From NCBI GenBank assembly GCA_949987705.1, contig OX465282.1, forward strand, positions 81,518,070 through 81,582,069: a DNA stretch of 64,000 nt, in the 5' to 3' direction. The stretch is from Thereva unica (lineage: Eukaryota > Arthropoda > Insecta > Diptera > Therevidae). This document shows positions 1-9,410 of the stretch, in pieces (the stretch's first letter is position 1; every line of letters starts with the position of its first letter). The translations under genes were made by a program, and so were the position numbers. The notes beneath the pieces are model-generated. The model was not told the origin of the DNA. It worked only from the letters and a program-made list of their open reading frames with translations, and ran no database searches.

Positions 1-235
1 TTTGGAGGAAAAATGTGTTCTAGATAGGGGGCTAACCACTAAGATACAGGGTGTTCGCGAAAAAACAATGTCTTTTTTGTCATTTATTTAGAGTTGAATA
101 ACTCCTAGACCAATTATCGTAAACCAATATACTTAGACTCATCTTTTAGGTCAAAGTGTATTCTTTTATTTGATATAAAGATCAGGAACTTGAGCTGCTC
201 CGTTTAGAAGATATGTAGGTTCAAAGCATGAGCGA
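1..235. repeat. Fragment of the long-TIR DNA element family found at 9411-11376
   Basis: This stretch aligns by eye with about 9815-10060: both carry the phrases 'ccactaagatacaggg', 'ttgaataactcct' and 'ctcatcttttaggt' in the same order and spacing. It is a second, diverged copy of an inner part of the TIR element at 9411-11376, cut by the window edge. No coding capacity is visible. Bases 236-429 hold nothing I recognise. Confidence 0.7.
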
Positions 236-365
236 AATGTTTAAATGCCTAATGATATTTTTTATTCAATTTTACATTCACAGCTTCAAAATTCAAGCAA
301 CATATTTTATCACAAATCCTTCAGAAATCAATACACTCACTATCTGACATAATTTAGATGTAATT

Positions 366-2193
366 TTGTATTATTGTTCCAATTTGGACCATTTGGTAAA
401 AAAACAGAAAATATACTTTAAATTGAATAAAAAAATATCATTAGGAGTGAAAAGTGCGGTAATGCTTATAAGTTTACTCCATGATGAGAATTTGGTTAAG
501 AAATCCATATCTATGTTGGTGGTTTCTCTTGCTATATGCACTGGTACTTGTCGTATTTCTATCTGTGTGGTTGTTCCAATATTTTCTGGCCACTCATGTA
601 CTTCTTCAGTAAGCCAATGTGGTCCATTCCACCAAATTTTATGGTTTACTAATTCTTTGGGTGTTAGTCCTCTTTTTTTTTGTATGTGGCAGTGCTAAGC
701 TCAGGAGTCACCCTTTGTACTACTAGTCCGTCATGTCATTTGTCACGTCATGGTGCAATGTCTAGCAGTAAGCTTAGTACGGGGGAGGGGTGGGGGGAAT
801 AGGTTAGGGATTATGAAGGTACGGGAGGGTATTGAAGAAGGTGGTGATGAACCCTGCGTTTGAACTCTTGGATGTTGTAGGAGCTCGGAAATACCGACTG
901 CGAGAGACTATTCCACAGTCGAGTTGTTCTATTTACATACGAATTCATATCTTGTTGAGTGCGTGAAAAGGGTAGTTGCCGGTGCAGGGAATGGGACGAG
1001 TGGGCTAATCTGGTGTTGCACTTACTTGTGCTGTTCGTCGGTCGCTTGTCTGTAGAAAGGGTGATGAGGCCTTCACTTCACACTGCCGCGCGTATTTTCT
1101 TCCACTATTGTTTTGTTGTTGTTGGTTTTTTGTGAGCTTAGATTTGTTTTTTTTTTTTTTTCACTTTTCACAACAAAAAAAAAAAAATTTTTTTATTTTG
1201 TATTTAGCGGGGCGTGTTTGACGGACCGGACCAGCACACGTCCGTTCGCTTCGCTGTCCACGGCCAAACTTGCTTGCACAATCAGCAGGATTGTCTTTTG
1301 TGGGTACATATCTCCACAGGCATCCATCTGTTTCTTTATGAATGTCGCTGACACGATTGGCAACGAACGTTTTCCATTTTGATGGATGTCCCTGTAACCA
1401 CGATAGCACTATAGTAGAGTCACTCCATAAATAGGTTTTTGATGCTGTATCTGGTAATGCACTTTTAACTTGTGTAATTAGTTTTGCGACAAGTGATGCA
1501 GCACATAATTCTAATCTTGGAAGACTTAATTGTTTTATGGGAGCAACTCTTGTTTTCGATGCCAGAAATGTGACAGTGTTCTCACTATTATCCATTACAC
1601 GAAGGTAGATCACTGCTGCATACGCTTGTATAGATGCATCGCAAAATCCATGTAGTTCAAATTCAATATTTGATGTTGTTTTTAACCACATTCAAATCAG
1701 AGCGGAGTGTTTGCCATTTATCAATAATTGGTTTAGGTAATTCATCATCCCAGTTTGATTTTAATAACCATAGTTGTTGCATTAGTATCTTTGTTGTTAT
1801 GACAATATGTGCCATCCATCCTAAGGGGTCAAATAATTTTGCGATTTCCGACAGTAATTCTCTTTTCGTTTTGGGTGTGGAGGATGATTCCTTTATTTTG
1901 AATTTAAAACTATCTCTAATTGGATTCCAGTGTATCCCTAATGTTTTTATGGTAGTATTGACGTTAATTTCCATAGTAGACTTTAATTCGCGATCTTCGT
2001 CCGGAACACTTTCTAAAATTTTTAAAGAGTTACTAGTCCATTTTCGAAGGTTAAATTCTCCTTTATTCATTACTTCACGTAAATTATGCAGTAGGCTTTC
2101 TGCTGCTGCCTTGGTATTAGCTCCTGACATAACATCATCTACATAGAAATCTCGAAGAATTGTGTCAAAATTCTCTCCTAATAGTGGCTAGTG
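366..2193 (-). pseudogene. BEL/Pao retrotransposon polymerase relic, split by a LINE
   Basis: The minus strand from 2193 to 1271 and from 672 to about 430 encodes part of a BEL/Pao pol. Visible in order are the RT active site YVDDVMSG (near 2130-2150), the following RT connection (WMAHIVITTKILMQQLW), the RNase H-like segment (HGFCDASIQAYAAVIY, then LPRLELCAASLVAKL) and the motif WSDSTIVLSWL. The NPADCAS signature sits at about 1271-1290, and its usual continuation (GLTPKELVNHKIWWNGP) resumes on the far side of a LINE at 672. The integrase, gag and LTRs are absent, and the frame changes near 1690. It is a dead fragment; RT and RNase H would have copied the element RNA in a cytoplasmic particle. 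Assignment to BEL/Pao is firm, family unknown. Confidence 0.85.
673..1270 (-). mobile_element. Internally deleted copy of LINE family A (5' UTR joined to 3' end)
   Basis: The poly-T at 673-681 is the poly-A tail of a minus-strand LINE. Bases 682-1018 match the 3' end of LINE family A (compare 2710, 20530, 23830, 39835), and 1019-1270 match its 5' UTR (compare 48890-49123 and 27040-27266). The endonuclease-RT body, about 3 kb, is missing, with the junction near 1018. The insertion lies inside the BEL/Pao relic and shows no target-site duplication that I can see. It is a short derivative keeping both ends of its parent. Confidence 0.85.
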
Positions 2194-2459
2194 TAAATTG
2201 CGTTCCTTCGTGTATTATTATTATTTATTTTCTTGTCTTCAGAGTAAATTTCCAACAGACAGAATGCAAAAATAAATAATTAAAATTATAATACATAATA
2301 AATATAACATATGTATACATAAAATTTATGAAAACATATTAAATTGAAGTAGACGACTAGCAAGTTAAGAAGGAAATTTACATGAATGACAAAGACTTTA
2401 TTTAATAAGATGGCATGTCCGACTTGAATGCTACTCTATCTGTAGTTAAATAAATCATG
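2194..2459. other. AT-rich spacer without recognised features
   Basis: This spacer separates the BEL/Pao relic from the first Gypsy LTR. It is AT-rich with ATT-type short repeats. I see no ORF, TIR or known repeat in it. Confidence 0.5.
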
Positions 2460-2572
2460 GTGTTAAGGATGGCAATCTACGGCGTCTCTGAATAAAAATC
2501 AATATTTTCAAGGAACGTTTATTTAATTAAAAAAAAAAACAATGGAAACAAAACGGAACTGTCTCAGTCTAT
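2460..2572 (-). repeat. Gypsy-1 3' LTR, truncated
   Basis: This is nearly identical to 8314-8426. It stops at 2572, where integrase-coding sequence begins, so more than two thirds of the LTR is missing. Confidence 0.85.
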
Positions 2573-2694
2573 GTTTTTGTATTTCTGACCGCTTTGATGA
2601 CATTGTATCGACTAAAGGCATCTGTAATGACAAGTAAGTGCATATTTCCAGTAGTACTACGAACAAAGGGACCTAAATGGTCAATATGTAATCT
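2573..2694 (-). pseudogene. Gypsy-1 integrase core fragment downstream of the LINE
   Basis: The minus strand encodes HIDHLGPFV followed by LLVITDAFSRYNVIKAV, the start of an rve integrase core with the first catalytic Asp (IDH) and the usual hydrophobic strands. It is the continuation of the integrase part at 4703-4925, separated from it by a LINE. It ends where the truncated LTR begins, so the second Asp and the Glu of the DDE triad are lost. Confidence 0.75.
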
Positions 2695-4702
2695 TTTTTT
2701 TTTTTTTATGAGGTAGTGCTAAGCTCAGGAGTCACCCTTTGTACTACTAGTCCGCCATGTCATTTGTCACGTCATGGTGCAATGTCTAGCAGTAAGCTAA
2801 GTACGGGAGGGAGGGAGGGGGAATAGGGTAAGGATTATAAAGGTCCGGGGGGGGGGGGTATTGAAGAAGGTGGTGATGAACCCTGCGTTTGAACTCTTGG
2901 ATGTTGTAGGAGCTCGGAAAAACTGACTGCGAGAGATTATTCCACAGTCGAGTTGTTCTATTTACAAACGAATTCATATCTTGTTGAGTGCGTGAAAGGG
3001 GGAGTTGCAGGTGGAGGGAGTGAGACGAGTGGGCTAATCTGGTGTTGCGGGTATAGGATTGCCGTGGAGGCAGGAGAGCGTTTAGCTCGGAGGAACAGTC
3101 ACTATGATAGTAGCGATAAAATTTGGTCTGTGCTGCTACATTCCTACGGTGGCTCAAGGGGTCGATGGTGGAGCAGGCGGTGTCGTCATCAATTAACTTG
3201 AGTGCCCCTTTTTGCACCTTATCTAGCCATGCCAAGGTGGTTATTGGAGCGCCGCCCCAAACGAGGGAGTTGTATTCGAGAAGAGGCCGAATGTAGGATT
3301 TATAAATAACAGCACGGGCCGATGGCTGGAGGAGGAACCTGCACCTCTTAAGAAATCCCAAGCACTGGGATCCTGGTTTTGCGATTTGGAATATGTGGTC
3401 ATTCCTTCGCAAGTCTTTGGCTAATGTCACCCCTAGGATGTGTAGGGATGGATCGGCCTTTAGTACCACGTCATCCACTTTCAAGGATGGTGAGGTGTTG
3501 ATCTTTTTCTTTGAAGTAAGACAGTACTTGGTTTTGTCGGGGTTGAAATCAACACGATTGTTCTTTCCCCACTCTAGAATGAGTTCAATGTCGTTATTAA
3601 CAGAGATGGACATAATTTCCCGATCATCAAGACAGGATCTGGCATGAGTCTGTCTTGTATCGTAGCTGTACGAGTAACGTAAAGTACCGTCGTCAGCGAA
3701 GCTGAGAAGTGGGTTGGAGGGGATTGAAAGTAGGTCATTTATAAAGATGAGAAATAGGGCCGGTGATAAAATTGAACCCTGGGGGACCCCCGCAGAAATG
3801 GGGTGAGATTCAGATTTGACGCCATCCAATACTACCTTAATTGAACGGCCGGAAAGGAAACTTTCAACCCACTTATACAGAAGCGAGTCAATTCCAATAG
3901 CTTTGAGTTTAGCTAACAAGGCTGAGTGCCATACTCTATCAAAAGCCTTGGAGATATCTAAAGCAACCAAACTAGATTCACCAGATCCATGCAAACTTCG
4001 GTTGAGGTGTTCTGTAAGGCAAACTAAAAGATTACCAGTGGATCTTTTTTGTCGAAAGCCGTATTGTTTGTCGTTGATAAGTTGGTTGGATTCTAGGTAT
4101 CCCATAAGCTTTTTGTTAATTACCGTCTCCATGGTTTTGGAGAGTATAGAAGTGATTGCTATTGGGCGATAGTTGGAGGGAAGGTTGGAGTTACCTTTTT
4201 TCGGTATTGGCTGGACATGGGCAAGTTTCCAGGAGTCTGGGTAAACTCCGGAGGAGTATGATAGAGCAAAAAGTTTGCGCAGAGGTTTAGCCAAAGGTGA
4301 TGCGCATTGTTTTAAGACGACAGGGGATATATTATCAGGTCCAGTGCATTTATTAACATCGAGCTCCTTGAAGCACCTGTACACCTCGCGAGTTCTGAAG
4401 AAAACCCTGTTCATTAAATGAGCGCTGTGCTCGAGAACCGGCGGTAGCATATCAGTTTGGGGTAAAGAAGAATTGGCAGCAAACAGAGATGCTAATAAAT
4501 CGGCCTTGGATTTTCTGTCTGTTATCACCTTCTCATCGTGGATGAATGAAGGAGTTGTGGATGAAGTGAAATTCTTCTTAATGGAGCTTAGGACCAGAAG
4601 TTCTTGCTACCAGAGGTTGCATTAAGGAGTTTACTTCTCAATTTGTTGTCAAATGAATTTTTGACATTCCTGATGGTGACTTTGCAGGAATTTCTCAGTT
4701 TT
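2695..4702 (-). mobile_element. LINE family A, 5'-truncated insertion in Gypsy-1 integrase
   Basis: The minus-strand poly-A tail lies at 2695-2709. The 3' UTR and the RT ORF follow, and the copy is truncated at 4702. The four bases ATCT (AGAT on the coding strand) flank it at 2691-2694 and 4703-4706 as a target-site duplication. Integrase sequence on the two sides is collinear once the insert and one duplicate are ignored. Confidence 0.9.
2786..4528 (-). CDS. LINE family A reverse transcriptase (5'-truncated ORF)
   Basis: This 580-codon ORF encodes the RT part of a non-LTR retrotransposon, which copies element RNA at a nicked chromosomal target. Visible motifs in order: STGPDN-type finger, SNYRPIAITSILSKTME, DKQYGFRQKRST, ALDISKAFDRVWH (first catalytic Asp), GVPQGSILSPALFLIFINDLL, and LSFADDGTLRYS with the FADD catalytic pair. 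A C-terminal region (LAWLDKVQKGALKLID and TRLWNNLSQ) is typical of CR1/Jockey/L2-type LINEs. The endonuclease is missing because the copy is truncated at 4702. The listed Met is only the first in-frame Met after the truncation; RT-related frame also exists upstream with a break near 4590. Clade within the CR1/Jockey/L2 group is undecided. Confidence 0.85.
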   Translation of the reverse strand: MITDRKSKADLLASLFAANSSLPQTDMLPPVLEHSAHLMNRVFFRTREVYRCFKELDVNKCTGPDNISPVVLKQCASPLAKPLRKLFALSYSSGVYPDSWKLAHVQPIPKKGNSNLPSNYRPIAITSILSKTMETVINKKLMGYLESNQLINDKQYGFRQKRSTGNLLVCLTEHLNRSLHGSGESSLVALDISKAFDRVWHSALLAKLKAIGIDSLLYKWVESFLSGRSIKVVLDGVKSESHPISAGVPQGSILSPALFLIFINDLLSIPSNPLLSFADDGTLRYSYSYDTRQTHARSCLDDREIMSISVNNDIELILEWGKNNRVDFNPDKTKYCLTSKKKINTSPSLKVDDVVLKADPSLHILGVTLAKDLRRNDHIFQIAKPGSQCLGFLKRCRFLLQPSARAVIYKSYIRPLLEYNSLVWGGAPITTLAWLDKVQKGALKLIDDDTACSTIDPLSHRRNVAAQTKFYRYYHSDCSSELNALLPPRQSYTRNTRLAHSSHSLHLQLPLSRTQQDMNSFVNRTTRLWNNLSQSVFPSSYNIQEFKRRVHHHLLQYPPPPDLYNPYPIPPPSLPYLAYC

Positions 4703-4925
4703 ATCTGCGAAACGGAGTAGGGATTACGTCATATAAATGTAATTGTGCTTCTCCTCGTCCGGCCTTTAGTTTGTTGTAACAGCATTCTATACAAGAAGCT
4801 ACAAACTCCTTGCAATATTTTCTTAATTTTGGGAACCAATAATGTTTCCTGACGCCATCGGTAGTTTTTTCTAAACTAAAATGTCCAACCTTATCGTGAC
4901 AATTTTCCAGAATTCTCCAACGCAC
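4703..4925 (-). pseudogene. Gypsy-1 integrase zinc-binding domain
   Basis: This encodes an H2C2-type integrase N-terminus: a CHDKVGHFSLEKT helix carrying the histidines, followed by CKEFVASCIECCYNK with the cysteine pair. The sequence then reaches VIPTPFRR, the linker before the catalytic core, where the LINE interrupts it. There is a frame break or short gap from the pol ORF ending at 4946. It should bind the LTR ends in an intact element; here it is separated from its core. Confidence 0.75.
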
Positions 4926-4945
4926 ATTTCTCGGTACGACAAATT

Positions 4946-6850
4946 TTAATTCTTCTTTGCGATATATTCTATTAATTTTAAGCTGTTCCGAATCTGGACT
5001 TCTTGTTCGTCTTTCATATCGCCTCTGATAACGGAAATTATACGTTTGAGTTTAGGATCTTGTAACTGCATGGTGTATATCCAATCGTTGGAAGCGACTT
5101 GAATATTGTAGACGTATCCAGCTTCTTCAACCTCTTTCGGTGCCAACTCCGGCATGCGACTAAGTGAATCAACATGCGACAATTTACTTCCAACTCTATG
5201 AACAATGTCTACATCGTATTCTAAGAGTTTTAAGTACCATCTTGCGATACGAGCGTTTAGTTCGGTTTTAGCTTTTAAGCTAGATATCGCGGAACAGTCA
5301 GTTAACAATTTTACTTTTTTTCCTAACACGTAAAAACGGAATCGGGTTAGGGATTCTACCACAGCGAGGACTTCTAGTTCTGTACTATGGTAGCGGCTTT
5401 CAGCAGGTGAACATTGTCTGCTGTAGTATGCAACCACTTTCCACTGATTATCATTATTTGAATATTGTAAAAGCATACCTGCTAGACCTAATGCACTGGC
5501 ATCCGTATGTATCTCGTGCTCGGCATCGAACTTATATAAAGCTAACACCGGTTGACAACACAAAATACTTTTTAGTTTTTCAAATGCCTCCTGTTGTTTT
5601 TCTTGCCAAATAAATTTCTTGTGTTCCGATTTTCTTAATAACTTTGTAATAGGTGAAGCAATAATGGAATACTCCGGAACAAATTTCCTGAAAAATCCCG
5701 TTAATCCAAGGAAACGTCTTACTTCTGTAATATTAAGAGGGGTTTTGAAATTTTTGATGGCATTGATTTTTTCCTTTCCAGGAAGAATACCATTTTCATT
5801 TACTATGTGTCCTAGGTAAGTAATCTCAGTAGCTAGGAATTTGCATTTGTCAAGTCTGACGGTCAGGCCATGAGTATACAAGAGTTTCAAAAACTTTTCT
5901 AGGATTCCAAGTCCTTCATTTACGTCATGGCTGGTTAAAATAATGTCGTCCAGGTAAGCAATTTTGTTCATCAACTTTTGGAATTCTCCAGGGGCATTCA
6001 CCAAACCGAATGGCATTCTATTGTACTCAAAATGCCCGTTATGTGTAATAAAGGCTGTAAACTTTTTGGATGACTCATCCATTTCGATCTGATGGTATCC
6101 CATCTTTAAATCCAATACGGTAAAGAATTTACATCCAGCTAGTAGTGCAAATTGATCTTCCATATTCGGCATTGGATATGGCTGTCTTATTGTAATTTTA
6201 TTTAGTCGTCGGTAATCTACACATAGACGGCTTTCTTTATTCCCTTTCTCCATGAGGACAATTGGGGACGCATATTCAGATTCTGACGGGCAAATGATTT
6301 TGCTTTCCAATAAGTCCTTAATTATTTTTTCGACAACTTGTCTCTTGGCAAAAGCAATTCGGTAGGGCTTTGATAAAATTGGCTCTGCGGATGATAACCT
6401 AATGTTCATTTTCGTTGTCGAACATTTCCCGAGTTCGAAAATTGATGTGGCCAAGCATTTCCGGTATTTTTGTAATATCTGCTTCAAGTGATTGAGGTTC
6501 GACAATGACAAGTTTGTCCCTACCTTTAAATCCTCGTTATTTTCGACCCAGCATTCTCCATTTTCTATTATCAAACGTTGACCTTTGTCACATAGAATAT
6601 CCTTTCTTAAAAGGAGATCAAAATCTAATAGTTCATCAGCAACGATCAGAGCATTAATTTTAAATAATTTATTATCTAATTCGATACTTATGTTTATTGC
6701 ATCTTGGCAATCATAAGAACCTCCCCCGAATCCTGTAAGGGTAACATTGACTTTATTGGTTGGACCCAGTTTTGTAGCAATTTCCCTTCTAACTAAGGTG
6801 TGAGTACTACCAGGATCGATGAAAGCTAAGTATTCTTGTCCACAAATCAT
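4946..6850 (-). CDS. Gypsy-1 Pol: protease, reverse transcriptase, RNase H
   Basis: This 634-codon ORF carries a retropepsin-like protease at about residues 5-110 (active site YLAFIDPGSTHTLV, with Pro where Ser or Thr is usual). RT follows at about 150-330: LCVDYRRLNKIT, FTVLDLKMGYHQIEM, FNRMPFG-type region, and AYLDDIILTS near residue 297. RNase H is at about 440-560 (EIHTDASALGLAGML, YHSTELEVLAVV, LLTDCSAI). The segment between FQKLMNKI and AYLDD is about ten residues shorter than in related RTs, suggesting an in-frame deletion. The start overlaps the zinc-knuckle ORF (6847-7278) by four bases. The DPG protease and shortened RT make activity doubtful despite the open frame. Confidence 0.85.
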   Translation of the reverse strand: MICGQEYLAFIDPGSTHTLVRREIATKLGPTNKVNVTLTGFGGGSYDCQDAINISIELDNKLFKINALIVADELLDFDLLLRKDILCDKGQRLIIENGECWVENNEDLKVGTNLSLSNLNHLKQILQKYRKCLATSIFELGKCSTTKMNIRLSSAEPILSKPYRIAFAKRQVVEKIIKDLLESKIICPSESEYASPIVLMEKGNKESRLCVDYRRLNKITIRQPYPMPNMEDQFALLAGCKFFTVLDLKMGYHQIEMDESSKKFTAFITHNGHFEYNRMPFGLVNAPGEFQKLMNKIAYLDDIILTSHDVNEGLGILEKFLKLLYTHGLTVRLDKCKFLATEITYLGHIVNENGILPGKEKINAIKNFKTPLNITEVRRFLGLTGFFRKFVPEYSIIASPITKLLRKSEHKKFIWQEKQQEAFEKLKSILCCQPVLALYKFDAEHEIHTDASALGLAGMLLQYSNNDNQWKVVAYYSRQCSPAESRYHSTELEVLAVVESLTRFRFYVLGKKVKLLTDCSAISSLKAKTELNARIARWYLKLLEYDVDIVHRVGSKLSHVDSLSRMPELAPKEVEEAGYVYNIQVASNDWIYTMQLQDPKLKRIISVIRGDMKDEQEVQIRNSLKLIEYIAKKN

Positions 6851-7278
6851 GACGGATTTTTTTTTATTTTGTCACAAAGTATTTGTTTTATGCATTCACC
6901 TGAAATTCTGTTGACATTCGTCTTCTCATGAACGTTTCTTGTTCTCTGCGGGCAATCGGCTGCAAGATGATTTGTTCGTAAACAAATTGTACATCTTTCT
7001 CTTCGAGCCGGTTTTGGGCAATTAATGGATATATGTCCGGTTCGGAAACAATTGTAGCCCAAAATTTCTTTAGGCTTCGAATTTGGTACCTTATAGTGTG
7101 GCTGTGAACCCAAACAGACATCAGTTTGGTATTTAAATCGATTGTTTGCTCTCGGTTCGACTTGCCGAGATGTATTTAAACTAGAATAACGTATTATTGT
7201 TGTCAGCAAGTCAGTACAGCCTACAATTTGTAGCATGGATGCAGATCTTACGAAATCCTTATCCCTGAGACCTCCCAA
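6847..7278 (-). pseudogene. Gypsy-1 gag C-terminus with two CCHC zinc knuckles
   Basis: The ORF contains two CCHC-type knuckles in its C-terminal half (NCFRTGHISINC with one altered spacing, and CTICLRTNHLAADC), the RNA-binding nucleocapsid signature. It overlaps pol by four bases (ATGA-type junction), compatible with frameshift or reinitiation to make Pol. The N-terminal ~60 residues are not recognisable and probably follow a frameshift from the gag pieces at 7259-7773. Confidence 0.7.
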
Positions 7279-7773
7279 GAGTAAGCATTCTGTAATAAAA
7301 TTGTTCCATTGTTTCTAGCGGCTTTTGCTTACTTTCGATTAGTTCTAGGTGTATATCTGCGAGATTTACCTCACACGGGAAATCTTTAAGGAAACAATTT
7401 GTAAACTCCATCCAAGTGGAGAATACTTTAGAATTATCTATCCACATCTTTGCTGGACCTTTTAGCTTAGCGTGCACAGCGAAAGCAGAATCTTATCATC
7501 CCATCCGTATGCCGATTTAAGTTGGTTTATTCTCTCTATGAACTGAGCTGCATTTAGAGATGTTGCTTCGAACGGGTGGAACGTTGGTAATATCTCGATA
7601 ATATCTCTTACGTTTCCGTAATGAGCTTCTTGCCTTGGTACTGCATAATCTGGAACGGTTCGCATAGCTGAGTTTCTGTCACTCTCTTGAATATTTATTT
7701 GTGATCTTATTGGAGCTGTGGACATCTGAATGGCTGGAAGCCTGCAAACCTGTTGGTGATAAGGAAACTGCAC
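7259..7773 (-). pseudogene. Gypsy-1 gag capsid region, frame-broken
   Basis: Two overlapping frames encode consecutive parts of a retrotransposon gag: LPTFHPFEATSLNAAQFIERINQLKSAYGWDD (upstream) and AKLKGPAKMWIDN...WMEFTNCFLKDF (downstream). This 'L-G-A-W' pattern is the retrotrans_gag fold of Ty3/Gypsy capsids. The switch of frame near 7470 indicates a frameshift. It would build the particle shell in an intact element. Confidence 0.75.
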
Positions 7774-7843
7774 TGACGTATTATACGGAGGAACGTTCTG
7801 TGTTATCTGGAATTGTTGTTGAGAGTAAACTGATGTACAAGTT

Positions 7844-8257
7844 TCATGATGTGGTATAAAAGTTGATCGGTATCGGAAAGGTTGTAGTGGGTGCAGATGA
7901 AAAATGACGCGTTGAAGTAATCGGCGACCATGTTGTTGTACTACCAGTTTGCGGTTGTTGCATCGGCGGGTTCGATTGCGGTGGATAACTTTGCATCAAT
8001 GTAGAATTGTCTATAACTGTTGATTGCATGTTCCTTTGAAGCGGCGTAGATGTTAGCTTTTTCTCGGTCATATCCGTTTTCGAGTTTTCTTTGTCCGAAC
8101 TAATTTCCAATTCTGAAATTTCGTTTTTCATTAAATGATTTTCTAGTCTCTTTACAAGAGTATCTTTCTGTCCGCTTTTAGGCAGCTTGTTCCTCGTACA
8201 AAGCCTTTGTAGCTGTTTGAGTTTCAAGTTATGTAAATTTTCCGACATTTTCCGCAA
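7844..8257 (-). pseudogene. Gypsy-1 gag N-terminus with a SAP-like motif
   Basis: Residues 8-42 (LHNLKLKQLQRLCTRNKL, then PKSGQKDTLVKRLENHL) fit the SAP helix-extended-helix motif that binds AT-rich scaffold DNA. The rest is a Ser/Thr/Pro/Gln-rich linker. It is the first ORF after the leader and lies in gag position. SAP motifs at the start of Ty3/Gypsy gags are known in insects. The frame closes at 7844 before the capsid region, so a frameshift is likely. The second Met (MSENLHN) could be the true start. Confidence 0.65.
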
Positions 8258-8313
8258 TTGTTCAAATTATTCTTTTTTTATATAGGCGGGCCACGTATCC
8301 CACTTCTGAATTG

Positions 8314-8700
8314 TTAAGGATGGCAATCTACGGCGTCTCTGAATAAAAATCAATATTTTCAAGGAACGTTTATTTAATTAAAAAAAAAACAATGGAAACA
8401 AAACTTAACTGTCTCAGTCTAATATTCAGCGGCGACTGCTTTTCTCAATAATCCCGTTTTCACAGTCTACTACTATTACCTCCTAGATCTCTTATTCACT
8501 GTACTCGTATAGCTCTGACAATGGTATAAATTTCATTAAACAGGCGAGAGCAATACGTTATTGGTTCATGTTGGTTCATGTTGGCCGTAAACGGTCCTAT
8601 GCAGAGAAAAAAACAATAGAGGTCTAGATCTCAAGGAAACGCCAGGCGCATAAATGTTAAACAGAGTAAGTAATGAAGCAGACTATACGAAATCATAACA
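8314..8700 (-). repeat. Gypsy-1 5' LTR
   Basis: This LTR is 387 bp, begins TGTTAAGG and ends CATAACA on the plus strand, giving a TG...CA long terminal repeat. Its first ~110 bp match the truncated LTR at 2460. It abuts the tRNA-Leu-like primer-binding site at about 8295-8312. Confidence 0.8.
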
Positions 8701-8930
8701 CATTTCTGACAAACATAATACTCGCAATATTTCTTCTTGTCTCTAATTTCTGAAGACCAAGAAGCAAACATCTAGAATTGTACGAAGGGATAGAATTCTG
8801 CCAATTAATCTTACGATGAGAGATTATAATGACTCCACACAGCAGATATAATGACTCCACACAGCAGATGCGTATTCTAAGTGAGATCGAACAAGAGCCA
8901 TATAAGTCAGTCTGTTATTGCTGACGATCT
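8701..8930 (-). pseudogene. LINE reverse transcriptase C-terminus, relic
   Basis: The minus strand encodes ALVRSHLEYASAVWS and, a frame change later, IPSYNSRCLLLGLQKLETR and NIASIMFVRNV. These are hallmarks of the RT thumb and connection of CR1/Jockey-type LINEs, from a family different from LINE family A. A 23 bp tandem duplication (starting near 8826 and 8849) lies inside the motif. The Gypsy-1 LTR begins directly after FVRNV, so Gypsy-1 probably inserted into this relic. Confidence 0.65.
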
Positions 8931-9092
8931 ACATTTTATTACAAAATTAACCGAACCAGAATTAATCAATATTCGTAGTGTAGTATCCAATAAAACTTGT
9001 TGCTTTTGCGCTGCGTAGTTGGTGAAGACTTCCTTGCCTTTCCCTATCTTCGTGGTAGACAGTTACTTACCTTCGTAGAATTTTGTTGGTTT

Positions 9093-9370
9093 TTAATTTT
9101 TCTGCTTCCAACTCTTGTTTACATTCTGCAGATCTCCCAAATTTTCTAGTGTGTTGAATCTTTCCTCTAGGAAATTAAATAATATTTCGAAAGCTGGTAT
9201 TTTCTTTGGTTTTAGTAGCATAACCTCAGAAAACTTTAATGTCTCTACATCAACCTTACGTAGTTTTATTGGAGTGCATGCTTCCCAGAAACTGTTATCC
9301 ACATCTGGGTTATTAATAGTTTTTAGAGACTCCTTGAGGGTGTCATGTAATGTTATAGTCTAGAAGCTGA
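9093..9370 (-). pseudogene. Probable BEL/Pao gag fragment
   Basis: The minus strand reads VDNSFWEACTPIKLRKVDVE and then IPAFEILFNFLEERFNTLENL. The second part fits the conserved 'FLe.R...LE' end of the DUF1759 gag domain of BEL/Pao elements. It is short, has no neighbours from the same element, and could be an isolated relic. No start codon choice is implied. Confidence 0.45.
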
Positions 9371-9410
9371 TTCTGTCTTCAGCGTTGGGAGATCAAGCAG
9401 CCTATTTATA

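Larger units (their letters stand above)
2460..8700 (-). mobile_element. Gypsy-1: decayed Ty3/Gypsy LTR retrotransposon
   Basis: The element reads right to left: 5' LTR (8314-8700), leader, SAP-type gag, zinc knuckles, protease-RT-RNase H, integrase, and a truncated 3' LTR (2460-2572). The first ~110 bp of both LTRs match closely. The LTR ends are TGTTATG...CTTAACA on the coding strand. Directly after the 5' LTR the sequence TTCAGAAGTGGGATACG resembles the 3' end of tRNA-Leu and is the likely primer-binding site. The integrase C-terminus and most of the 3' LTR are deleted, with integrase running straight into LTR sequence near 2572. No matching target duplication was found. A LINE interrupts the integrase at 2695-4702. 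Confidence 0.85.

Noticed and set aside
2953..4172. Plus-strand ORFs of 80-120 codons opposite the LINE RT (also at 20446-22563, 24069-25909, 39764-41867)
   Set aside because: They recur at the same place in each LINE copy and mirror the RT reading frame; no domain is visible. They are antisense shadows.
8826..8871. 23 bp tandem duplication as a target-site duplication
   Set aside because: The two copies are adjacent with nothing between them and lie inside a LINE RT motif; it is a local duplication.
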